Origin: Streptococcus henryi DSM 19005
GTDB lineage: Bacteria; Bacillota; Bacilli; Lactobacillales; Streptococcaceae
Direction: 5' to 3'
Length of the DNA stretch: 64,000 nucleotides
Assembly: GCF_000376985.1 (NCBI RefSeq)
Contig: NZ_AQYA01000034.1
Span: forward strand, 1-64,000
Of the stretch, positions 57,212-64,000 are shown one piece after another (the stretch's first letter is position 1; each line of letters opens with the position of its first letter). The notes below the pieces were generated by a model. That model did no database searches. It saw only the letters and a list, made by a program, of their open reading frames with translations, and was not told where the DNA came from. A program made the position numbers and the translations under genes.

Positions 57212-59524
57212 TGCAATATGATATAATCTAGCTCCGTAATCAGGCATCAGTCTTGTCTTGTCGCTGAAACCAGTTGCCGTGAAGGCTTGATTGAGTTTAA
57301 TTCCTGCATGAGCTAAGAGGTCTCCATAAGCTTGGTAGTTCTCTTTTTCGAGTGTCATTCTGTAATGATCTGCTATGACGTGCACTGCCAACCCCTGATG
57401 ATTGACCTTGACCGGAAGCGCAGCATTCATTAGCGAGCCAAATTGGCGAATATCCAACTGTTCTTGGCGATTGCAAATGTCATAAAGATAGTCTGCTTCC
57501 AAATAGGGCAAGCGTACCGGCAAACTTTCTTGATTTGGCTGACTGCGCCCTATGGCATCCATGAGCACAGCCTGACTTTTATCTTCTGCCACCACAAGCC
57601 ACCTCGTCTGCTCTGCCATTTTTAAAGGAGAAATGAGACGATAGAAAGATCCAAATTGGAGGAGTTTTCTGTGCTCCTTGTAATAGGCAATCTGTGCCTG
57701 GAGGATTTTTTTATCGGCACTAGGAAGCTTGGTCACATCAAGTTCATAACCCAGAATTCCAAAACTAGCAATATCAAAGCGCGATTCTATCGGACTATTT
57801 CGCAGTGTCTGATGATTAGGGACATCCGACACGTGGCAAGACATGGTTGATTGCGGATAACCATAAGAAGTTCCCGTCTGAATCTTCATACGCTCGTACA
57901 CATCCGTGTTATCGCTTGTCCAGATTTGTGGGAAATAGCAGAGCATGCCTAGGTCAAAACGATTACCACCATTCGAGCATCCTTCAAAGAGAATATCAGG
58001 GTGCTTTGCCATAATCTCTCTTAAAATACGATAAAGTCCCTTAACCCAGCTATGATAAAATTGACCTTGATTAGAAAGGATTGGACTAAAGATGTCTGAG
58101 AGATGACGGTTCATATCCCACTTGACATAAGAAATATTTGCTGAGGATAAGAGCTTATTAATCTGTTCGATGATATAATCTTGAACTTCTGGTCGACATA
58201 GATCAAGAACTAACTGATGACGTCCTAGTGATGGTTCTATACCAGGGGCACTTACTGCCCAATCGGGATGCTCTTGGTAAAGTTTACTCTTAACACTTAC
58301 CATCTCAGGTTCAATCCATATACCAAAATCAAGTCCAATTTTATTTATCTGCTTAGCCAATCCAGCTAAACCTAACGGTAACTTTTTGAGATTAACGTCG
58401 TAATCTCCAAGGCCTTCTGTATCAGAATTTCGTTGACCAAACCAACCATCATCCAAAACAAAGAGCTCTATTCCCACCTCTTTAGCTTCCTTGGCTAATT
58501 TAAGCAGTTTTCTTTGATTAAAGTCAAAGTAGGTCGCTTCCCAATTGTTGAGTAGAATCGGACGTTCTTTACTTGCCCAATTTTTCGATACAATATGATG
58601 CTTAACAAAGTTATGACAATTTTGGCTCATGCCATTCTTACCAGCTTTTGAAAAGGTCAGCATGGCTTCAGGACTTTCAAAAGATTGCCCAGGCTCCAGT
58701 GTCCAAGAAAAACCGTCATCTTGGATACCAGCCATAATTCTCATTTTTTGATAGGGACCAACTTCTACCTGACCAAAATGATTGCCTGAATAGATAAGAT
58801 TGAAACCGTAAACAGCTCCTGTTTCCTCTGTCGCATCTTCTTGGTAAATCATAAAGAAGGGATTGCAAAAATGGGATGATGTTCCTGTACTGCTTCCAAA
58901 AGCATGGCGACCATTCGTTAAATCTCTAACTGATTCATGACGTTCACGCGCCCAAGCTCCTGTGAAGGTACTTAACTGATAGCCATAACTTGGCAAGTCT
59001 AACTGATAGGATAAGGCACGATTAAGTATTACACTCTCCTGCCCTGTATTTGTCAAAATCATTCGGCGTGTGATGACATCTGCTTCAGGAAAAACTGAGT
59101 AGACTAAGTCCACTTGAAGCCCACCAGTTCCTGTATAGGTCATGACCAAGTGTTGCTCAGCTTCATGAGCAAAAGGTAGCTCCTCTGATTGCCAAGTACC
59201 TTCATTAATTTGAGCAGAGACGAAGGTCCAATCACAAACGGAAGAGCCATTTGCCAAGGTGACGTCCAAGGCGGTTTGACGGTAATCCCCCTTATGCGTA
59301 GGAGACAAATCTAAACTTAAATGAAGGAGAGCATCCTTGCCCATGTCCTCCCTATAGACCACATCTGTTCCATAACCTGAATCAATTTTTTCAGTCAGAG
59401 CCAGTCTATCAGGATGTATCTTGGCGCCATAATGCAAAGTCTCCCAAAGATTTCCTCGTTTGCCAAGATAATAGCCTGTATTCTCTGTCTCCAAAGAAAT
59501 TAAATCATCATCAATCTTAATCAT
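57203..59524 (-). CDS. aga: Alpha-galactosidase (GH36)
   Basis: 773 aa, somewhat longer than the usual 720-745. N-terminal beta-sandwich, then the barrel with LFVLDDGWFGQRN, nucleophile Asp in YVKWDMNRH (~475) and acid/base Asp in TSDNTDVYER (~545). EGCSNGGNRFDLGM is the family's sugar-binding loop. Cytoplasmic; cleaves melibiose- or raffinose-type alpha-galactosides. Its ATG overlaps the end of the symporter gene by eight bases, so translation is coupled. Confidence 0.95.
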   Translation of the reverse strand: MIKIDDDLISLETENTGYYLGKRGNLWETLHYGAKIHPDRLALTEKIDSGYGTDVVYREDMGKDALLHLSLDLSPTHKGDYRQTALDVTLANGSSVCDWTFVSAQINEGTWQSEELPFAHEAEQHLVMTYTGTGGLQVDLVYSVFPEADVITRRMILTNTGQESVILNRALSYQLDLPSYGYQLSTFTGAWARERHESVRDLTNGRHAFGSSTGTSSHFCNPFFMIYQEDATEETGAVYGFNLIYSGNHFGQVEVGPYQKMRIMAGIQDDGFSWTLEPGQSFESPEAMLTFSKAGKNGMSQNCHNFVKHHIVSKNWASKERPILLNNWEATYFDFNQRKLLKLAKEAKEVGIELFVLDDGWFGQRNSDTEGLGDYDVNLKKLPLGLAGLAKQINKIGLDFGIWIEPEMVSVKSKLYQEHPDWAVSAPGIEPSLGRHQLVLDLCRPEVQDYIIEQINKLLSSANISYVKWDMNRHLSDIFSPILSNQGQFYHSWVKGLYRILREIMAKHPDILFEGCSNGGNRFDLGMLCYFPQIWTSDNTDVYERMKIQTGTSYGYPQSTMSCHVSDVPNHQTLRNSPIESRFDIASFGILGYELDVTKLPSADKKILQAQIAYYKEHRKLLQFGSFYRLISPLKMAEQTRWLVVAEDKSQAVLMDAIGRSQPNQESLPVRLPYLEADYLYDICNRQEQLDIRQFGSLMNAALPVKVNHQGLAVHVIADHYRMTLEKENYQAYGDLLAHAGIKLNQAFTATGFSDKTRLMPDYGARLYHIAKK

Positions 59525-60866
59525 GCGTTGCCTCCGCTCCTCTGCGTGATGCTAATTCTTGCGCGATACGCTTGGTTTCCGCTTCGGTCAGTTTGTATTT
59601 TTTTGTAAAATAGCAGAGCGATACGACAAAACCAATGATTGGAACAATGGTCATGAGGGCTCGCAGACCGAAGAGAGTCTCTGGACTTTGCTGCGCAGCT
59701 TTAACGTCTAAACCAATCAAGTCAATTCCGATACCAGAAATCAAAACGCTAATAGCGCTAGCCAATTTGACCACAAAAGTCTGCATAGAAAAGACAACAG
59801 ATTCGTTGCGCTGACCGGTCTTCCACTCACCATAATCGACAGTATCGGCAAGAAAAATAGTTGTCAAAACAGTCACTAAGCCAAATCCAATGTAGATAAT
59901 AAAGGCAGAGAGACCTAAGAAAATGATTGATGTTTGATGTAGGCTTGCTAATAAGAAGAGTAAAAGATAACCGAGGATGGTGACGCCGATACCGCCAATC
60001 AAAACTTGACGGGTAGACCAACGTTTACGCAAGATTGGATAGGTCATCATGCTCAACATTTGACCAGCACCGCCGATAATGCCGAAGAGACCAAAAATTT
60101 CGCTATTACCGATGTCATATTTAAAGAAATAAAGGGCTAATTGGCTGGTTAAATAAATAGATGAATTAAAGAGAATGATAGCAAGAACAACCAGCATGGC
60201 TTGGTCATTTGAAACTAATGACTGAAGCATCTCTTTCAAGCTAGGTGTCTTATCAGCCTTCGTTGGTTTTTCCTTAATCCCAAGAATACAAATAGTTTCA
60301 AAAAGAATAAAAACCAAGGCAATACCAGCTGCCAGATAAGCGAATCCTTGACGTTCACTGGATCCAAGATGAGTAACTAAAAGCATTGTGATTGCCGTTG
60401 GAATAGCAAATCCAATACTAGCGCTGGTACGACCAACAACAGTTAAATCTTCACGCTCTTTACCTGGTTTGGTAAGGGCAGGAATCATGCTCCAAAATGG
60501 AATATCCATCATGGTATATGAAACTCCCCAGAGAACATAGGCAAGGCTAGCATAAATGAGCATAGCTGTACCTGATAAAGATTCTGGCATAGCAAACATG
60601 CCGTAAAGAATAAGAGCATTGATTATTGTTCCTGAAAAAATCCAAGGTCTGAATTTACCAAATTTTGTGTTTGTTTTCTCAACCACTACTCCCATGATTG
60701 GGTCATTAAAGGCATCAAATACCCTCGCTAACATCATCATGATACCTGTAAAAGTACCAGATATTCCCAAAATGGTGTTGTAATAATAGAGAATGAAGCC
60801 CGATACTAGGGCATAAACCATATCTTTACCTAGGGCACCGATTCCATAACTAATCTTCTTATTCAT
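59517..60866 (-). CDS. GPH-family sugar:cation symporter
   Basis: 449 aa from the ATG at 60866, eight bases after AAGGTGG; an in-frame GTG 12 bases upstream is inside that ribosome site. About 12 helices. The start KKISYGIGALGKDMVYAL and DAFNDPIMGVVVEKT are the glycoside-pentoside-hexuronide transporter signature (melibiose/glucuronide carriers). With GH36 and GH2 genes around it, it probably imports a galactoside with Na+ or H+. No EIIA tail, unlike LacS. Its start overlaps the GH2 stop by eight bases. Confidence 0.92.
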   Translation of the reverse strand: MNKKISYGIGALGKDMVYALVSGFILYYYNTILGISGTFTGIMMMLARVFDAFNDPIMGVVVEKTNTKFGKFRPWIFSGTIINALILYGMFAMPESLSGTAMLIYASLAYVLWGVSYTMMDIPFWSMIPALTKPGKEREDLTVVGRTSASIGFAIPTAITMLLVTHLGSSERQGFAYLAAGIALVFILFETICILGIKEKPTKADKTPSLKEMLQSLVSNDQAMLVVLAIILFNSSIYLTSQLALYFFKYDIGNSEIFGLFGIIGGAGQMLSMMTYPILRKRWSTRQVLIGGIGVTILGYLLLFLLASLHQTSIIFLGLSAFIIYIGFGLVTVLTTIFLADTVDYGEWKTGQRNESVVFSMQTFVVKLASAISVLISGIGIDLIGLDVKAAQQSPETLFGLRALMTIVPIIGFVVSLCYFTKKYKLTEAETKRIAQELASRRGAEATHD

Positions 60867-63270
60867 TTTCTTTACCACCTTGACATGTGAAGTTTATCAA
60901 ATAGTCTTCAAGGCCTTCTGCTTTAATTTTTAGTTGTGCTGTTCCGTTTTTACCTATAGTTTTGATATAAGTAGCTGTCATTCCACCTTGGAGAGGGACG
61001 TGTTTAGGGCCAACTAATTGGGCCTCCCCTGTCAGCTCGAAAGTCAGACTACGATTGATATAAGGCAGCGTATTCCCATTTTGGTCCACTGATCGAATAC
61101 GTACAGTTGCCATATCCCAGGTATCTTCTTCGCACAGCTGGGCATGATCAACGGTGACGTCAAGTTTAACTTTTTGAACGGGTTCTTTAATCACTTGGCT
61201 CACTTTGACACCATCCTTCCAAGCTTCAAAGCGCCACTGGGTCGCCTTTTCACCCCAACTGGCCACATACTTACCAAACCAGCGCTCAGCTTTTTCATAA
61301 GTCACACCATCAAAAATCATGAGTTTTGCCATTGTCGGATAGATGGAAAATGGCAGAGCTGTCGGTCCATGTTTGGCAATGGCTTGCAAGCATTTTTTAA
61401 CCTGCTCAGCTGCCTTAGGGGACAGGCCTTCATTCTTAACAAGCAAGTCTCCGATAGTATCTGTTATAGCGATAGGGGCATGCTTCATTGACGAAAAGTC
61501 TTGGGAAGCTTTAAATGTTTTAACGAATTCCTTGTTCTTGTACAAACGCACTTCATCTGCATTCGTGAAGGCATAAATATCACCCAAGAATCCAGCTGGA
61601 TGCTCACCAATGTCCATAGCTGATGAAACCTCTAAAACTGGCTTATCTCTACCTTGAGCCGCATAAACACTGGCAGCCATCTTAGGATTACGGAACATAT
61701 CGAGTACGCCATGATGACAGAGGCGGTCTCCGCTTCCAAAATCCTTATGGGTATGGTAATCAAAAAGACACCAGCCAAAACTACCAGCAATATCATTTTC
61801 AGCAGCCACATCATTGAGAACACGGGCATGTCTTAGCGCATGCTCAAGACGTTTTCCTTCCCAATCATAAGATTTGGTTGGGAACATATGCCCATTGTAT
61901 TCTGATACTAGATAAGCATTCTTAGCGTTTTTTGTTACCTTTCTCTTAGGCTCACAGCCTGAGTTGCTTCCGTTGTGGAAGAAATCATTGTAGGTGTAGA
62001 CGTCCTCTAGAAGATTGCTATTTTTGAAATTACGGACTCCACCGGTTGGTCGGGTCGGATCAAGCTCATGAGCAAGAGCGTTAGTGGCTGAATAGAAGTC
62101 ATCATTGTCTTGGCTTTCATTGATTCGTACACCCCAGATAAAAATACTTGGATGATTGCGGTACTGTTCTACCATTTCCCGAGTGTTTTGGATGGCAACT
62201 TCCTGCCACTCCTTATCGCCGATATGCTGCCAACCAGGTATTTCAGTGAAAACTAGTAAACCAATCTCATCACACCGGTCTAAGAAATCGTGACTTTGGG
62301 GATAGTGACTTGTACGCACTGCATTACAGCCCAACTCATATTTGATAATTTCAGCATCTAAACGTTGTCCAGACTTTGGAACCGCATAGCCCATATAGGG
62401 CCAGGATTGATGGCGGTTTAGACCGCGCAACTTGATTTTCTCATCATTAAGGTAAAAGCCATCCGCTTTAAACTCAACAGACCTAAAACCAAAGCGCGTG
62501 TTATAATCATCTACTTTGTGACCTTCACGCCATAGTTCTAGTTTGATTTCATATAAAGTTGGTGAGTCAACTGACCATAAGTCTATATTTGAAAGGGCAT
62601 AGGAAAGTTTTTCCTGATATAGCTGAGGACTAATAGACATAATTTTCTGCCCACTAGAATCGTAAACACCACCCTCGATTGTGCAGATATCAGCCTGATG
62701 GGCTTGTAGCTTCAAATTCAAGATACCGAATTTGTCAGCGTTTACAAAAACATTCTCAAAATAAGAGGTCTCCTTGACCTCTAGACTAACCCCGCGGTAA
62801 AGTCCGCCATAGGTTAAATAATCAACAGCTTTACCAAAAGGTGGAATATTGCTTGACTCACGACTATCTAGTTGCACAAGTAAGAGATTTTTCTGGCCAA
62901 ATCGCAGAGCTTCTGTCAGTTCCACTGTGAATGCTGTGTAACCATTTTTATGTTGACCAAGTAATTGACCATTTAGATAAACTTGAGCAAAATGCGCTGC
63001 CGCTCCAAAAGTTACAAATACATGCTTATTTTGCCAGTTCTCAGGAGCATCAATAACATGGCAATAAGTACTTAAGAGTTGATAATCTTCCTCATTGCAA
63101 TAGTTACTTTCTAATTCTTTGACTGTGTGCGGCAATCTTACTCTATTAAACTTTTGACTAGTAAAGACTTGTGAGATATCCTCATTAGACAAGCCATCAA
63201 CTTGCCAGCTCAGCCATTCTTCAGAAAAACGCTCTGAAAAATACCACTCTTCATTAAAAGCACTAATCAC
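60859..63270 (-). CDS. GH2 beta-galactosidase or beta-glucuronidase
   Basis: 803 aa from a GTG start at 63270, seven bases after GGAGG. Sugar-binding and Ig-like domains, then the barrel with LRGLNRHQSWPYMG, acid/base Glu in GVRINESQD (~400) and nucleophile Glu in YLVSEYNGH (~480). The ~310-residue C-terminal part (DUF4982 and Ig-like regions) is typical of intracellular GH2 enzymes of gut streptococci. The alpha-galactosidase partner favours a beta-galactosidase; glucuronidase is not ruled out. It shares one base with the TetR stop (TAGTG). Confidence 0.85.
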   Translation of the reverse strand: MISAFNEEWYFSERFSEEWLSWQVDGLSNEDISQVFTSQKFNRVRLPHTVKELESNYCNEEDYQLLSTYCHVIDAPENWQNKHVFVTFGAAAHFAQVYLNGQLLGQHKNGYTAFTVELTEALRFGQKNLLLVQLDSRESSNIPPFGKAVDYLTYGGLYRGVSLEVKETSYFENVFVNADKFGILNLKLQAHQADICTIEGGVYDSSGQKIMSISPQLYQEKLSYALSNIDLWSVDSPTLYEIKLELWREGHKVDDYNTRFGFRSVEFKADGFYLNDEKIKLRGLNRHQSWPYMGYAVPKSGQRLDAEIIKYELGCNAVRTSHYPQSHDFLDRCDEIGLLVFTEIPGWQHIGDKEWQEVAIQNTREMVEQYRNHPSIFIWGVRINESQDNDDFYSATNALAHELDPTRPTGGVRNFKNSNLLEDVYTYNDFFHNGSNSGCEPKRKVTKNAKNAYLVSEYNGHMFPTKSYDWEGKRLEHALRHARVLNDVAAENDIAGSFGWCLFDYHTHKDFGSGDRLCHHGVLDMFRNPKMAASVYAAQGRDKPVLEVSSAMDIGEHPAGFLGDIYAFTNADEVRLYKNKEFVKTFKASQDFSSMKHAPIAITDTIGDLLVKNEGLSPKAAEQVKKCLQAIAKHGPTALPFSIYPTMAKLMIFDGVTYEKAERWFGKYVASWGEKATQWRFEAWKDGVKVSQVIKEPVQKVKLDVTVDHAQLCEEDTWDMATVRIRSVDQNGNTLPYINRSLTFELTGEAQLVGPKHVPLQGGMTATYIKTIGKNGTAQLKIKAEGLEDYLINFTCQGGKENE

Positions 63271-63854
63271 TATTTACCTCCATTTGTAGCATTACCATTA
63301 GTTGTAATGCCATATAATATAATATCCATCATTGTTTCCAGGGCTTCGATGTATGAAATTTGGCCCTCTTCTAACTCGTGAGTTGACAAAAAATGCTCTA
63401 TACTTGCTTCTATCATCGTTTTCACGACGGCAAGGTTAGTTGGTTTTATCAATCCTCGTTCAATCGCTTCTTCATATAGAGACAGCGTACTTTCCCAATC
63501 TGATTCGAGACATTCTTGAATTTGGGCATAAATCTTAGGATACTTGTCTGCCAATTCTCCAACTCGTTGCCAATTTAAACTTTTATAGGAATCTGGCAAG
63601 ACAATCGTAAGAGCTTTGATTTTTTGAATAATATCAAGTGACTCGTCAGATAGTATAATCTGCTCCTCTTCTTTAATTTTTGCAAAAGTATTTTTAACCA
63701 CTTCTAATAGTAAGGCCTCCTTACTAACAAAAAGTTGGTAAATTGTTTTCTTACTCATGCCTAATTGACTAGCAAGTTCACTCATAGTAAACTTAAGTCC
63801 ACGTTCTGAAAGTATTAGCAAAGTTTGTTCTAAACATAGTTCTCTTGAGTCCAT
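63270..63854 (-). CDS. TetR-family regulator of the galactoside operon
   Basis: 194 aa from the ATG at 63854, eight bases after GGAGG; an in-frame ATG five codons upstream overlaps that site. The HTH is FTMSELASQLGMSKKTIYQL (~25-45), followed by a helical ligand domain. It is the first gene of TetR-GH2-symporter-aga and very likely represses it through the palindrome at 63877-63904. The ligand is probably a sugar or glycoside, unusual for TetR. Confidence 0.92.
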   Translation of the reverse strand: MDSRELCLEQTLLILSERGLKFTMSELASQLGMSKKTIYQLFVSKEALLLEVVKNTFAKIKEEEQIILSDESLDIIQKIKALTIVLPDSYKSLNWQRVGELADKYPKIYAQIQECLESDWESTLSLYEEAIERGLIKPTNLAVVKTMIEASIEHFLSTHELEEGQISYIEALETMMDIILYGITTNGNATNGGK

Positions 63855-63876
63855 ACCAATATCCTCCATAATTCTA

Positions 63877-63904
63877 GGAAACTATTTCATTGTAATCGGT
63901 TTCC
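63877..63904. promoter_or_regulatory. Probable TetR operator
   Basis: GGAAAC (63877-63882) and GTTTCC (63899-63904) are inverted repeats 16 bases apart, lying in the leader between promoter and regulator gene. Confidence 0.55.
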
Positions 63905-63915
63905 TCCTCAAGATA

Positions 63916-63944
63916 AGTATACTATAATATGGTAGCGTTTACAA
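63916..63944 (-). promoter_or_regulatory. Promoter of the TetR operon with perfect cre
   Basis: Minus strand TTGTAA (63939-63944), 17 bases, TATACT (63916-63921). TTGTAAACGCTACCA on the minus strand (63930-63944) meets every position of the cre consensus and covers the -35. Confidence 0.85.
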
Positions 63945-63954
63945 TGAAAAACAT

Positions 63955-63984
63955 TAAAAAACTAAGCAAATTTTGCCTAGTTTT
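63955..63984 (-). terminator. Terminator of a gene beyond the right edge
   Basis: AAAACTA-GCAAA pairs with TTTGC-TAGTTTT. The minus-strand side runs into TTTTTTAATG, so it most likely ends a minus-strand gene that starts past base 64000. Confidence 0.55.
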
Positions 63985-64000
63985 AATTATTTTATGGGTA

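Noticed and set aside
60859..63270. Naming the GH2 gene uidA.
   Set aside because: The neighbouring alpha-galactosidase and the overall layout fit a beta-galactosidase at least as well; specificity cannot be read here.

Overview
The window reads as a low-G+C Firmicute chromosome, almost certainly a Streptococcus. Evidence is the streptococcal neighbourhoods (gyrA next to ldh and srtA; acnA-citZ-icd beside nrdHEF; a cel locus in the order celA, celB, celR, celC, celX, celD), the L10-leader/rplJ/rplL unit, ClpL, and the mix of PTS, ABC and CcpA-type sites. The order resembles the S. mutans and bovis/equinus groups; the species cannot be fixed by reading alone. No tRNA, rRNA, CRISPR array, intact insertion sequence or prophage was recognised.

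Layout. 1-9000: beta-glucoside/cellobiose use (a 6-phospho-beta-glucosidase cut by the left edge, a Gfo/Idh/MocA oxidoreductase, the cel PTS with its PRD regulator, and celA). 9300-13400: a small membrane protein under a consensus promoter with a perfect cre, an ABC1/UbiB-like kinase with a phasin-like partner, and rplJ-rplL behind an L10 leader RNA. 13570-19160: clpL with a structured 5' UTR, an HhH-GPD DNA glycosylase that may be leaderless, and mmuP-mmuM. 19330-28640: acnA-citZ-icd (oxidative half of the TCA cycle, 2-oxoglutarate for glutamate) divergent from nrdH-nrdE-nrdF; a 500-bp intergenic array of hairpins separates nrdE from nrdF. 28860-33020: DUF554 protein, Nramp-like transporter lacking the metal motifs, secreted DUF1002 protein, orphan class IIa bacteriocin-immunity-like protein and a VOC enzyme. 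33090-42080: srtA, gyrA, ldh, a small membrane protein, dnaX, free-methionine sulfoxide reductase and a membrane glycerophosphodiesterase.

42170-47270: leuA-leuB-DUF1294-leuC-leuD, read through a Leu-codon leader peptide and attenuator from a promoter carrying CodY-box matches. 47630-55190: a fructo-oligosaccharide/sucrose locus resembling the pneumococcal sus system (susR-susT1-susT2-susX-susH), with a PTS EIIBC gene at the end and no ATPase gene. 55340-57190: udk and a DEAD-box-type helicase whose motif II reads DEFD. 57200-63860: a TetR/GH2/GPH-symporter/GH36 galactoside operon whose cistrons overlap.

A theme is carbon-catabolite control: perfect or near-perfect cre sites lie in or next to the promoters of celB, the small membrane gene at 9301, acnA, the sus genes and the TetR operon. 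CodY-like boxes mark leuA and perhaps acnA and the Nramp-like gene; NrdR boxes precede nrdH. Most of the window is ordinary core and sugar-use genome. The least explained parts are the hairpin array between nrdE and nrdF, two small intergenic insert-like segments, and several tiny ORFs.
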